A DNA stretch of 9,661 nucleotides from contig CALBGL010000072.1 in assembly GCA_937892735.1 (NCBI GenBank), positions 1 to 9,661 of the forward strand. Reading direction: 5' to 3'. The notes under the pieces are model-generated. The model was given only the letters and a program-made list of their open reading frames with translations. It searched no databases and was not told the DNA's origin. This DNA comes from an uncultured Clostridia bacterium. GTDB taxonomy: Bacteria; Bacillota; Clostridia; Lachnospirales; Bianqueaceae. The position numbers were made by a program, and so were the translations under genes. Positions 1 through 6,645 of the stretch are shown piece by piece. Position 1 is the stretch's first letter. The number at the start of each line of letters is the position of its first letter.

Positions 1-11
1 GTCCTTGACAT
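1..11 (-). CDS. start of an unidentified gene, cut by the window edge
   Basis: Only four codons are visible on the minus strand, ATG TCA AGG AC-, reading Met-Ser-Arg-Thr. The start is supported by an AAAGGAGG ribosome site 8 nt upstream on the minus strand. The gene follows the replication-type gene at 167-526 in the same direction. In related phages this slot often holds a DnaC-like helicase loader or another replication gene, but nothing in four residues allows a call. Confidence 0.6.
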
Positions 12-166
12 TCTCTTATCCTCCTTTCTTTATGTAATCTGTTTTGGTATTAAAAGTATTACTCCCTCTACCAATAGGAGAAAATAGGGATACAAAGCGG
101 AACTGTTTTTCAAAGAATCAAAAAAATATTTTTTGAAATTCTGCAACCGACTTTGATAACCTATTT
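12..166. other. 155-nt intergenic gap after the DUF4373 gene
   Basis: AT-rich and without a credible ORF. It is wide for this otherwise tightly packed operon. It holds an AT-rich inverted repeat (118-136) and ends in the SD of the next gene. The preceding gene stops early for its family, so this stretch may be decayed coding sequence, but I could not read a continued DUF4373 frame in it. Confidence 0.5.
118..136. repeat. AT-rich inverted repeat TCAAAAAA-ATA-TTTTTTGA
   Basis: Two 8-nt arms (118-125 and 129-136) are perfect reverse complements around a 3-nt centre. It lies between two co-oriented phage genes. It could be a weak hairpin or a protein-binding site. With only one G:C pair near each arm end and no GC-rich stem it is not a convincing terminator. 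Confidence 0.4.
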
Positions 167-526
167 TCAATTTAGGAACGCATTATTTATCGTCCTACTA
201 AAGTATAGCCCTCTGCTTGTTAAAATCTCCCACCTATCGTACAACGCTTGATTAAACAGCCCGGTACGTAAGCAGTGACCCACGACTTCCTTTACCGTGT
301 TTGAACCAATACCCCCGCCCATCTTACGCGCAGTAGATGCACATGACGCACAGCCCCATTTATAGAAGTATCCATCGCCGCTGAACGCTCGCTGGCACAG
401 GTAGAAATACACTCCAAAACCTGTCCAGCCATGTGCGTCCAGCAACAAATCGATTTTTTCATCAGAATCAAACATAGAAGTCGACCAGCCCGCATAATCG
501 ATGCCTTGCTTCGGTCTCCCAGCCAT
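167..526 (-). CDS. DUF4373 (Lin1244/Lin1753-like) phage replication protein, short form
   Basis: A 119-residue protein beginning MAGRPKQGIDYAGW. The RPKxGIDY opening, the D-E-K-I-D/E-L-L segment near residue 25, the aromatic-rich GF.VYFYLC stretch, the G.FYKW turn, and the late GLF...LY..WEILTSRG match the N-terminal domain that fronts many Firmicute phage DnaD-like replication initiators. I chose the ATG at 526 because GGAGG lies 7 nt upstream, inside the end of the preceding gene; a longer frame from 562 would only overlap that gene. Its start is 2 nt past the preceding stop, so the two are probably translationally coupled. Relatives usually run to 200-300 residues. Here the family-like sequence ends at LTSRG, followed by about 13 unrelated residues and a stop. 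It may be a truncated pseudogene or a stand-alone DNA-binding domain. Confidence 0.72.
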   Translation of the reverse strand: MAGRPKQGIDYAGWSTSMFDSDEKIDLLLDAHGWTGFGVYFYLCQRAFSGDGYFYKWGCASCASTARKMGGGIGSNTVKEVVGHCLRTGLFNQALYDRWEILTSRGLYFSRTINNAFLN

Positions 527-528
527 TT

Positions 529-1047
529 TTAATCCTCCAGTCTGATCTGTCCCTCGCCCCAAAGCGGACTTAAATCATAATCCCAGTGTACCTTCTTTTT
601 AGTACCTGGTACCTCAGTACCGATCAGGATGCAGTCATTCTCATTCAAACTCTTTCGTGTGCTCGCATCCCTGAAACAGAGGAAATCCCTGATGTCTATA
701 AACCAGGTTCGTCCACTCCGGCGAAAATTCAATATGAACCCGGCAAACACGCCGTTGGTTCTTGCAGCCTTCGCCAGTTCTTCGATCTGATGTTTTTTAA
801 TCATAGGCGAAGCGCCATCATAACTTATATTGCTGCCCGCTGTACTTTTTAGCTCAAGGCAATATTGATGCGGATACCTATACAGCAAACAGTCATATGG
901 ACATCGGTCTCCAAAGGTATAACCACCTCCGGCACTCCGATTTTCTAAAATAGGATCGCGGATCCGGACATAGTGTCCGAATTTACGAGCCGAATCCGCG
1001 AAATCACCTTCAAATTGCTTCCCTGGATTCATCGTCATCCATCTCAT
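529..1047 (-). CDS. RecU-like Holliday-junction resolvase / PD-(D/E)XK phage nuclease
   Basis: A 172-residue protein (167 if the Met at residue 6 is used). The N-terminal NPGKQFEGDF resembles the N-R-G-x-x-F-E start of RecU-type resolvases. The probable metal-binding core is visible: Asp52 in CPYDCLLY, Glu65 and Lys67 in CLELKS, and Gln87 in KKHQIEEL, followed by a FAGFILNFR strand and a short WFIDIRDF segment, as in RecU. RecU cuts four-way junctions made during recombination and concatemer processing, which fits the RecT/SSB neighbourhood. The first ATG (1047) has a weak AGGTGG 6 nt upstream, while the one at 1032 has no clear SD, so I kept 1047. It overlaps the upstream gene by 38 nt. A general VRR-type or other PD-(D/E)XK nuclease is the main alternative. 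Confidence 0.7.
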   Translation of the reverse strand: MRWMTMNPGKQFEGDFADSARKFGHYVRIRDPILENRSAGGGYTFGDRCPYDCLLYRYPHQYCLELKSTAGSNISYDGASPMIKKHQIEELAKAARTNGVFAGFILNFRRSGRTWFIDIRDFLCFRDASTRKSLNENDCILIGTEVPGTKKKVHWDYDLSPLWGEGQIRLED

Positions 1048-1300
1048 CCAGTCCCACCTGACGGTAATCTATTGGCATCATAGACGAGCCAATTTCTTTG
1101 GGCGCCAGGTCTGTTTTGTAACTTACTACATGCTTCAAGAATCCGCCAGACGGCATCGATTCAATAACAATCGTTATCTTTCGCTTTCTATCCACATCCG
1201 TCCGTTCATCCAAGCAATTATTCATCACAGCTTTCAGTGCATCTACCAGCGCTTCACTGACATTTCCCAACAATTCGTCAAAACTCTTTCTATCAATCAT
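1010..1300 (-). CDS. small phage early protein (family often labelled 'replication terminator protein')
   Basis: A 96-residue protein. The layout of an N-terminal helical part (residues 1-30), then a D-x-x-T-D...RKRKITI.I strand near residue 40, and a K-T-D-LAPKE segment near 62-69 recalls small Firmicute phage proteins that sit beside SSB and are loosely labelled replication terminator protein. That label has little experimental support. The C-terminus is acidic (DEMDDDESREAI). Start: ATG at 1300 with AAGGAGA 7-8 nt upstream; that SD directly follows the ssb stop codon. Its tail overlaps the RecU-like gene by 38 nt in another frame. A role in early DNA metabolism is inferred from position only. 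Confidence 0.65.
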   Translation of the reverse strand: MIDRKSFDELLGNVSEALVDALKAVMNNCLDERTDVDRKRKITIVIESMPSGGFLKHVVSYKTDLAPKEIGSSMMPIDYRQVGLDEMDDDESREAI

Positions 1301-1312
1301 TCCTCTGTCTCC

Positions 1313-1768
1313 TTAAAATGGTATATTATCATCTATGGAATCATCCACCGGAACAAATCCATTGCTTTCCATTCGCATCTGTTCTGGTGGTGGGCTCCAT
1401 TGTTCAGGAGGAACCGCTTGCGTGGTTTCCCATTGCTGTGGTGCATATTCCTGCCGTCTGCTCTCGCAAAACTCCACTCGGTTCACAAGAATCTGTGTTC
1501 CATACCGTTTCTGGCCGTTCTTATCCGTATAATTATTATTGCGAACTTCACCTTCTACGATGATCTTCGAACCCTTGAATACGTACTTTCCAAATAACTC
1601 TGCCGTCTTTCCAAACGCCGCGCACTGGAAGAAGTCTGCCTCCTGTTCCCCCTCTCTTTTGAACGTTCTGTTGACGGCCAGGTCAAACCTGGCGACCGCC
1701 TTTCCATCCGACGAATATCTGATTTCCGCGTCTTTTGTCAGCCTTCCTGCAAAAATCACTCGATTCAT
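1313..1768 (-). CDS. ssb: single-stranded DNA-binding protein
   Basis: A 151-residue SSB. It opens MNRVIFAGRLTKDAE, the typical first strand of the SSB OB fold, followed by AVARFDLAVNRTF, DFFQCAAFGKTAE, KGSKIIVEGEV and the strand ending VNRVEF (fold about residues 1-105). A flexible Pro/Gln-rich linker then leads to the acidic tip DDNIPF, which in bacterial SSBs recruits partner proteins. It coats ssDNA during phage replication and RecT-mediated annealing. The start ATG overlaps the MBL-hydrolase stop as ATGA, with GAGGTG about 8 nt upstream, so translation is coupled. The gene is full length with no visible defects. Confidence 0.96.
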   Translation of the reverse strand: MNRVIFAGRLTKDAEIRYSSDGKAVARFDLAVNRTFKREGEQEADFFQCAAFGKTAELFGKYVFKGSKIIVEGEVRNNNYTDKNGQKRYGTQILVNRVEFCESRRQEYAPQQWETTQAVPPEQWSPPPEQMRMESNGFVPVDDSIDDNIPF

Positions 1769-2478
1769 GCTATATACACCTCACATCCCGCCAGTCGTCT
1801 GATCTCTTTCCGCATTCTTTCTGCGTCACTGTTGTGATCCGATAAGTGCAAAAGATAGATCTCTTCCAAGTAGCTTGTATCATTGGTCTTTAGAAACTCT
1901 TTCAGTGTTTCCAGGCTCATATGTGTCTCTCGGATTCGCTTTCCGAGCGCAGGATCTATGATTCCGGATCTCACATTCTCTTCCAAAATATCTTCGCAGT
2001 AATTGCATTCCGCCAGGAGATATCGGATTTTAGGGAATCGGTACCGAATGTACATGGTATCTGTGAAGTACAATAAGTTTCCAATAAATCCATGAATAAA
2101 GTACCCCACATTTGGGACATCGTGCTCGACCGAAAAGGGGATCACGAAAAATGGAGACACTCCATATTGAGACGTGATCGTTCCATCCTCCATCACGCCT
2201 GATACAACGGGAATCGCGTATGGATGTTTGTCAATCCCTTCCGCCTTCAGCGTATCCAAGGGCGCATATACGGGAATGCCCAGATCGCACAAATCCTTCG
2301 CGGCCTTACAGTGATCCTTGTGACGATGTGTAAGGAGGACTCCCGTGAGATCCGAAGGATTTACATGCCTCCGGATCTTTTTTATGGGAATACCCGCGTC
2401 CAGCAGAAGTTTTCTACCGTTTTCTTCTACCAGATAGCAGTTACCAGAGCTTCCCGACGCGATCACTTGGATTCTCAT
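1765..2478 (-). CDS. MBL-fold metallo-hydrolase, phage YycJ-like type
   Basis: A 237-residue metallo-beta-lactamase fold protein. The N-terminus MRIQVIASGSSGNCYLVE and LLLDAG strand are typical. The metal-site motif HRHKDH is at residues 51-56 (H51, H53, D55, H56), with further likely ligands H119 (SVEHD), D140 (YFTDT) and H211 (LLHLSDHNSD). The substrate is unknown; relatives may act on nucleic acid. Genes of this type are common between recT and ssb in Firmicute phages, which suggests a role in recombination or end processing (inference). Its start overlaps the recT stop by 4 nt (ATGA), with GGAGG inside recT, and its stop overlaps the ssb start by 4 nt. All key residues appear intact. Confidence 0.88.
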   Translation of the reverse strand: MRIQVIASGSSGNCYLVEENGRKLLLDAGIPIKKIRRHVNPSDLTGVLLTHRHKDHCKAAKDLCDLGIPVYAPLDTLKAEGIDKHPYAIPVVSGVMEDGTITSQYGVSPFFVIPFSVEHDVPNVGYFIHGFIGNLLYFTDTMYIRYRFPKIRYLLAECNYCEDILEENVRSGIIDPALGKRIRETHMSLETLKEFLKTNDTSYLEEIYLLHLSDHNSDAERMRKEIRRLAGCEVYIA

Positions 2479-3248
2479 GGCAGCTCATCCTCCAGGACTT
2501 CCCCAGTGTCAGCATTAATTAACGTTGTATGTTCTGGTTCCGCAGGAATCTGTACCTGAATCTTGTTGGCATTCGCGGCCATCTCCGCTTCTGCTTCTCC
2601 GGCAATAGCCTGTTGCATTTCTGTGGACATGATGCCATAGGTTCCTAACAATCGTCTAAGGCATGTCTTCATTGCCATCTTATCAAAATCCGTTTTCCAC
2701 GGACTATACGAGGATTTCGCGGATGGACTGTATCTGTCTCTCCAGTCTTCTGCTTCTTTTTTGGACATGTACAGTGTCTTTTCCGCCCCATTGATAAGCT
2801 GAAAGTAAGCGAAATATCCGATAATCGTATCGCTGATGGCTTCTCCTGATAGATCCAACATACCCGATAATTTATTCATTCCCTTGAGCTCGCCCTCTCG
2901 TACAGTACCCGCATTGATATACCGATACTGTCCTGACCGCATTGCCAGCTGAATCAATCCCTTGTATCCGATCGTAAATGTTGGCTTATTTTTGTATGGA
3001 ACTACATACGCAAAACCAAGGTTCTTATTGATCGGCAGATCCAGAGATGCGGCCTTGATACACTCAAGTGCTACTGCTCTTGGATTACATTGCTGTAATG
3101 TGGTATCCCCGTTATAAAGATCGATCATGGAACTTAGAAATGCTCCCGCCTTTCCTTTGTCGCGCAAGCTGTTCTGAACCTGCGCTCGAATGGTCTGTTC
3201 GTTTAGGACAGCTTTGAAGCTGTCGATTGGTGTTAAATTGTTCGCCAT
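2475..3248 (-). CDS. recT: RecT-family single-strand annealing recombinase
   Basis: A 257-residue RecT protein. The family's marks are clear: the FLSSMIDLYNGD segment near residue 40, AVALECIKAASLDLPINKNLGFAYVVPY (58-85), the core FTIGYKGLIQLAMRSGQY (91-108), and the SPWKTDFDKMAMKTCLRRLLGTYG stretch near 182-205. RecT binds ssDNA and anneals complementary strands, usually working with an exonuclease and SSB; SSB lies two genes downstream. No RecE/YqaJ-type exonuclease is seen here, so the Rad50/SbcC-like ATPase or the MBL hydrolase may take part in end processing (inference). Start: ATG at 3248 with GGAGG 8 nt upstream, inside the last codons of the ATPase gene. It ends with an ATGA overlap with the MBL gene. 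Confidence 0.96.
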   Translation of the reverse strand: MANNLTPIDSFKAVLNEQTIRAQVQNSLRDKGKAGAFLSSMIDLYNGDTTLQQCNPRAVALECIKAASLDLPINKNLGFAYVVPYKNKPTFTIGYKGLIQLAMRSGQYRYINAGTVREGELKGMNKLSGMLDLSGEAISDTIIGYFAYFQLINGAEKTLYMSKKEAEDWRDRYSPSAKSSYSPWKTDFDKMAMKTCLRRLLGTYGIMSTEMQQAIAGEAEAEMAANANKIQVQIPAEPEHTTLINADTGEVLEDELP

Positions 3249-3251
3249 GTC

Positions 3252-5210
3252 TTATTCCTCCTGATGACTTATTTCGACCCGTAATGCGGGGTCGGATTCA
3301 CTAACAACCAGCCGAATCACCTGCGCATGGACAGGAGTCAGGCTTACCACGCTCTCCGCGTTATCTACAAAGACCGGAAGACTGTACCCGAAATGTTCCG
3401 CGAGCGTGTCGATGATCTCTAAACCAGCATTAATTCTGGCTGCATGATTTGCCGATTCGTATCGAACGGTACCCGCCGGTCCTGGCACAAGCACCTTGCA
3501 GCAATCTTTAATTCCTCCATTAATCTGGTTCTCAAAAAGCTGAAAAGAGACTGTCTTGAACTTTCCATTGATGGACTGATCCAGCATGGATATCTTGGCT
3601 TTAATGAAGTCTTCACACAGATCGAGTCCTCTCATGGCTTTCTCATACTCGGATCCACATCCCTTCAGATCTTCTCTGAGGGATTCTATCCTTTTCCTCT
3701 GCCTTTCATCATTCTCAATAGCGTACAGAGTCTGAGAAATTCGGAAGATCTCATCCTGATCCGCTGTGATGCCGCGACGGAGCTTGTCCACCTCTGTATT
3801 TAAAGCATGTTCCGCATTCATCAAGCTGTGTTCCAACTCCTCAATCTGTTCCTGAAGCTGCTTATATCCCTCTGTCTCTTCATAAGGCTGCATGTATATA
3901 ACATGCGCAGCATCATCCTTTCTCGTCACCTCTTCCAAACGCTGGCGAAGATCTCCCTCGCTTGTTTTGGCTTTCATCAGTTCTTCTTCCATCCTTCTGA
4001 TGATATCCTTTGAGCAGCTTTCTTCTGCCTCGCGTTTGATCTTTTCAATGGCTATGCTCTTTTGTTCATTGAATCGCGCCAAAGCCTCTTCCCGTTTTTC
4101 TGCCGGCATCAATTGGCCGCATGTCGGACAGATGTCATCCCCTGTATACTTCATTGCTCTGGCTGCCTTCAGTTCTTCTATGAGATGATCTCTCTTTGAT
4201 CTCGCTCGATCCAAGCTTTCTATTAGCTCTTGCCTTTTTCGTGCCAGGTTCCTGATCTCACCTGTGAGGGCATTTTCTTCGCGTATCACGGCTTCTCGTT
4301 TCTGATTCATCTCCTGATTCTGCTCGTTAAACCTACGGAGATATTCATTCTTCTCCTCCATCTGCTTCAGCTTTGCCGCCTGAATCTGCTGTTTGATTTC
4401 CATTTCCGGTCCAGATGCTTTAATCTCCGCCAGCTTCTCTTTTCGTTCTTCCAGAGACTTCTGATACGAACGCTCTTTACAGCGCAAATATTCTTTTTGA
4501 TCTGCGTCTGTCCCTGACAAGCCTTTTTGTGCCTCATCAATCCTGGCTGGTATTTCCTTCAGTTCCTCGTTGAGCTTCTTTCCTCTGGCTTTAACGATGC
4601 TTCGATACTCCTCCACGGAATACAGGTTCTCACTATCTGGCTTTTTGAGTTGCTCCAGCAGTTCTGTCATGCCGGCTTGCTGCAATACTTCTTCATCCGT
4701 GATGTCTCCGCATACCCGCAATAGCATTTCTCTTCTTTTCTGCCAAGATAGCCCTTCAGAAAAATATGTAGGATGAATCAGAATCTGGCGGAGCTCCTGC
4801 GGCACTAGGAGATCGATTCTCTGTTCATACAGATTCTTCTGAACTGGAACACCGTCTATCTTGTACTCTGTGGTATGGCCTGTAAACTCTGACTCCGTTG
4901 CTCCGCGCTTCTTGGTCCAGATCTCTGAGAAACGCTTTTCCAGCAGGATGGTTCCTTCCTCTGTAGAAAATGAACCTCTTACCATGGTATCCAGATTATG
5001 AATATCTTCTCCCAGCTTGTCCTTGGGCTTGGGATTGAATCCTTTCTCATCCGTACTTGGCTTGTCAAACAGCAGCCAGCTGACTGCATCCGCAATCGTC
5101 GTCTTTCCTGTGGCATTTGTGCCATAAATCGTCGCGTCTCGGCCTTCGAAATCCGCTTCGAAAGATCGGATTCCTTTGAAATTTTGAAGCGTCAATTTCA
5201 TGATTTTCAT
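3252..5210 (-). CDS. Rad50/SbcC-like AAA family ATPase of phage recombination module
   Basis: A 652-residue SMC-like ATPase. The N-terminus MKIMKLTLQNFKGI leads to Walker A GTNATGKT (30-37). A long charged coiled coil (about 205-530) is broken by the zinc-hook CPTCGQ (C361, C364), which joins two molecules. The C-terminal lobe carries an atypical signature region (ESANHAARINAGL, about 585-597) in place of LSGGE, and a Walker-B-like LPVFVDNAE (611-619). Such proteins hold or process DNA ends with a Mre11/SbcD-type nuclease, but none is encoded in this window; the MBL hydrolase or a host SbcD might substitute (inference). AAGGAGG lies 9 nt before the ATG. The stop is 3 nt before the recT start. 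It is shorter than cellular SbcC (about 1,000 residues), as usual for phage forms. Confidence 0.88.
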   Translation of the reverse strand: MKIMKLTLQNFKGIRSFEADFEGRDATIYGTNATGKTTIADAVSWLLFDKPSTDEKGFNPKPKDKLGEDIHNLDTMVRGSFSTEEGTILLEKRFSEIWTKKRGATESEFTGHTTEYKIDGVPVQKNLYEQRIDLLVPQELRQILIHPTYFSEGLSWQKRREMLLRVCGDITDEEVLQQAGMTELLEQLKKPDSENLYSVEEYRSIVKARGKKLNEELKEIPARIDEAQKGLSGTDADQKEYLRCKERSYQKSLEERKEKLAEIKASGPEMEIKQQIQAAKLKQMEEKNEYLRRFNEQNQEMNQKREAVIREENALTGEIRNLARKRQELIESLDRARSKRDHLIEELKAARAMKYTGDDICPTCGQLMPAEKREEALARFNEQKSIAIEKIKREAEESCSKDIIRRMEEELMKAKTSEGDLRQRLEEVTRKDDAAHVIYMQPYEETEGYKQLQEQIEELEHSLMNAEHALNTEVDKLRRGITADQDEIFRISQTLYAIENDERQRKRIESLREDLKGCGSEYEKAMRGLDLCEDFIKAKISMLDQSINGKFKTVSFQLFENQINGGIKDCCKVLVPGPAGTVRYESANHAARINAGLEIIDTLAEHFGYSLPVFVDNAESVVSLTPVHAQVIRLVVSESDPALRVEISHQEE

Positions 5211-5245
5211 TGACTTTGTCCTCCTTTTCCTGTAGAATAAAGGTG

Positions 5246-5449
5246 TTAAAATAATTTCTTACGCGGCTGATACTGGATGTTATCCAGTGTCGGCTCTCTT
5301 TTTATATAGCCTTCGATCTTTAATCTAGGATCCAGCCCTCTGGGAACCGGTCCCGCGTCTGTTATGACGATCTCACAAAAGTGATGTTTCTTGTTATGAT
5401 CAATGGCCCAATAGAATCCCGCTTCCTTGATCTGCGAAAGAGATAACAC
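5246..5449 (-). CDS. small hypothetical phage protein (GTG start)
   Basis: A 67-residue protein I do not recognise. It has a mixed alpha/beta look with an aromatic N-terminal part (IKEAGFYWAIDH), a CEIVITDAGPVPRG turn and a basic end (QPRKKLF). Translation starts at GTG 5449: GGGAGG lies 7 nt upstream and no ATG is available in frame. It follows the 5466-5657 gene by 16 nt and precedes the ATPase gene by 35 nt in the leftward operon. Both it and the preceding protein carry a D-(D/N)-I-Q-Y-Q string near the end, which may be chance or a trace of shared ancestry. No cysteine clusters, signal peptide or membrane segment is seen. Confidence 0.7.
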   Translation of the reverse strand: MLSLSQIKEAGFYWAIDHNKKHHFCEIVITDAGPVPRGLDPRLKIEGYIKREPTLDNIQYQPRKKLF

Positions 5450-5465
5450 TATCTCACCTCCCTTC

Positions 5466-5657
5466 TCATGGCCTTTTTACCAAAATATCGTTTCTGTTCG
5501 ATTGACTGCCTTGACATAGTGTTTCCCAACAGATCGATTGATATTGGATATCATCTGACAGCCTTTTCCCCTTGCTTACATACAGCAGATCTCCAGAACT
5601 AATGCTTCTTCCAAGAGGAAGTTCCGCTATCATGTTTCTTCTATCTGCGTTCACCAT
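5466..5657 (-). CDS. small hypothetical phage protein, start codon uncertain
   Basis: A 63-residue protein from ATG 5657, opening MVNADRRNMIAELPLG. Family unknown; two Cys lie in the C-terminal third (ICWETLCQ). The strong SD GGAGGAGGTGA (inside the end of the upstream gene) is too far from this ATG. It is ideally placed for an in-frame ATA at 5672, giving an N-terminus M/I-K-T-I-V-M-V-N. The same SD string GGAGGTGAGATA precedes the GTG of the next gene, with the start codon directly after it. Initiation at ATA is therefore possible, and the real protein may be five residues longer. It sits between a small membrane protein and another small unknown in the early operon. Confidence 0.62.
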   Translation of the reverse strand: MVNADRRNMIAELPLGRSISSGDLLYVSKGKRLSDDIQYQSICWETLCQGSQSNRNDILVKRP

Positions 5658-5671
5658 AACGATTGTTTTTA

Positions 5672-5866
5672 TTATCTCACCTCCTCCCGGTTGAGCCCCC
5701 AGACTCCTGCTATCATCAGCAGACATCCGATAACGCCCTCTATGATCAACTCGCCAAGCGGCCTTCCGGCTTGTCCCAGGGAAAAGGCCATGTCCTCTGC
5801 TCCTGCCAGCCCGGCGAGAAGCAGAAGGCCGGCTAGGAGCAGCATCGCGCTTATCTTTCGTTTCAT
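5672..5866 (-). CDS. small membrane or secreted phage protein
   Basis: A 64-residue protein with a basic start (MKRK), a hydrophobic stretch at residues 6-22 rich in Leu/Ala/Gly, and a possible signal-peptidase site after AGA (about residue 23). A second hydrophobic helix follows at about 40-57 (IIEGVIGCLLMIAGVWG) before the charged end NREEVR. It is either a two-helix membrane protein with a short external loop, or an exported single-pass protein. AGGAGG lies 9 nt before the ATG. This stretch is visibly GC-richer than the lysogeny genes. Position among unknown early genes gives no firm role. A holin is unlikely because lysis genes are not here. Confidence 0.68.
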   Translation of the reverse strand: MKRKISAMLLLAGLLLLAGLAGAEDMAFSLGQAGRPLGELIIEGVIGCLLMIAGVWGLNREEVR

Positions 5867-5879
5867 TGTCGCTCTCCTC

Positions 5880-6071
5880 CTATTTGTGATCGTCCGGGAA
5901 GGTGACTTCTACCCGGACGCCCTGCGTCTTGTACGCGGCTTCAATGAAGCGCTTCGTGATATCCCGCTTTAGCTGTTCCTGCTTTTCCGGAGGAAGTTCG
6001 TCCATACGGACGGTTTCGCCCGTAGTCAGGTTATGTACCGATGAAAATGTCCTTAATGGCTTATTACTCAT
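5880..6071 (-). CDS. small hypothetical phage protein
   Basis: A 63-residue protein starting MSNKPLRTFSSVHNL. I preferred ATG 6071 over an upstream ATG at 6095 because GGAAGG lies 7 nt before it and the longer version would place the SD inside the gene. The C-terminal half has a conserved-looking pattern, ELPPEKQEQLKRDITKRFIEAAY, likely one long helix, then a VEVTFPDD strand. Family not recognised. A CCCC-AAT-GGGG mini-hairpin (6090-6100) lies in its leader, just upstream of the SD. It is the first leftward gene after the inserted + strand gene and precedes the small membrane protein by 13 nt. Confidence 0.68.
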   Translation of the reverse strand: MSNKPLRTFSSVHNLTTGETVRMDELPPEKQEQLKRDITKRFIEAAYKTQGVRVEVTFPDDHK

Positions 6072-6154
6072 TATGCTACCTTCCTTTCTCCCCAATGGGG
6101 CATAAATTAGATTATGAGGTGATGCTTGTATAAGATTCGTATCCCCTGTAAAGC

Positions 6155-6183
6155 TTGACTTCCCCAGTCTCCTGATATATCAT
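6155..6183 (+). promoter_or_regulatory. sigma-70/SigA-type promoter for the reverse-oriented small gene
   Basis: TTGACT (6155-6160), a 17-nt spacer, then TATCAT (6178-6183). Transcription would start near 6190 and run rightward, against the early operon. A short inverted repeat, GGCCT/AGGCC (6193-6197, 6204-6208), lies in the predicted leader before the SD at 6224-6227. I see no copy of the phage operator here, so this promoter is probably not under the repressor (inference). Confidence 0.6.
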
Positions 6184-6236
6184 GATTCTACAGGCCTCTG
6201 CCAAGGCCGAGTAAAAGATGAAAGGAGATACCATGA

Positions 6237-6410
6237 ATGGAACATAAAACATGGCAATTTGAAGTCAAACCAACTGAGGATGGATACATTTGTATTTCTC
6301 AACAAGCTGGTGGCTTTGAAGCTGATGAAGAAATTATTCTTCATCCAGAGCAAGTAGACTTGCTCGTAAAATGGTTATATGAGGTCCGCGAGAAGTTACA
6401 GAAGAAATAA
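6237..6410 (+). CDS. 57-residue hypothetical protein encoded opposite to the early operon
   Basis: The ATG at 6237 has GGAG 9 nt upstream and opens a 57-residue frame ending TAA at 6408-6410. An overlapping ATG at 6233 gives only a 4-residue peptide. The protein starts MEHKTWQFEVKP, has an acidic centre (GGFEADEEIILHPEQ) and a C-terminal amphipathic helix VDLLVKWLYEVREKL. The composition looks like a genuine small protein rather than chance, and the opposite strand has no credible gene between 6072 and 6395. Its last 15 nt overlap tail-to-tail with the leftward gene ending at 6396. A dedicated promoter sits upstream. Family not recognised; it may be a moron expressed in the lysogen, or an antisense regulator of early transcription (inference). 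Confidence 0.62.
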   Translation: MEHKTWQFEVKPTEDGYICISQQAGGFEADEEIILHPEQVDLLVKWLYEVREKLQKK

Positions 6411-6620
6411 GACCAGCTTGGTGCCTGGGAACATTTTTTCGGCGCTTGTTTTGATTTCCTCGAGAGAATCTGCACCTCCAAAAGCGCCTTTTTCTGCGGA
6501 TTCTCTCCAGGCCCAAGTGTATTTCAATTTATTTCTCCCACACGAATGAGAATTAGAAATCACAATAATATCCACCGTTTTCTCCTGGTTTAAGTAGGAC
6601 ACCACTTCTCCTAATGTCAT
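6396..6620 (-). CDS. small hypothetical phage protein
   Basis: A 74-residue protein from ATG 6620 (MTLGEVVSYLNQEKTVDIIV). A longer frame from 6722 would run back into the upstream gene, and AAAGGAG lies about 11 nt before the chosen ATG. The middle is rich in aromatic and basic residues (NKLKYTWAWRE), followed by GAFGGADSLEEI and a hydrophobic end TKLVLFLL. A central SHSCGR string could be a lone metal or redox site, but no family is recognised. Its end overlaps the convergent + strand gene by 15 nt. It is the third gene of the leftward early operon. Confidence 0.66.
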   Translation of the reverse strand: MTLGEVVSYLNQEKTVDIIVISNSHSCGRNKLKYTWAWRESAEKGAFGGADSLEEIKTSAEKMFPGTKLVLFLL

Positions 6621-6645
6621 TTTCGTCTCATCTCCTTTCCTCGTA

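Noticed and set aside
586..852. 88-codon + strand frame
   Set aside because: Antisense to the RecU-like nuclease, with no ribosome site and no recognisable domain.
1130..1597. 155-codon open frame on the + strand
   Set aside because: It lies antisense to ssb and its upstream neighbour, has no SD, and its product is low-quality Phe/His/Ile-rich sequence. It is a shadow of real minus-strand genes.
3444..4776. Several + strand frames of 65-119 codons
   Set aside because: They mirror the coiled-coil coding sequence of the Rad50-like ATPase. The Leu/Phe/Ser-rich products are typical antisense shadows, and none has an SD.
6413..6439. Possible terminator for the + strand 57-residue gene
   Set aside because: The best stem is only four pairs (CCAG/CTGG) with an 8-nt loop, separated from the T-run by several bases. 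Too weak to annotate.
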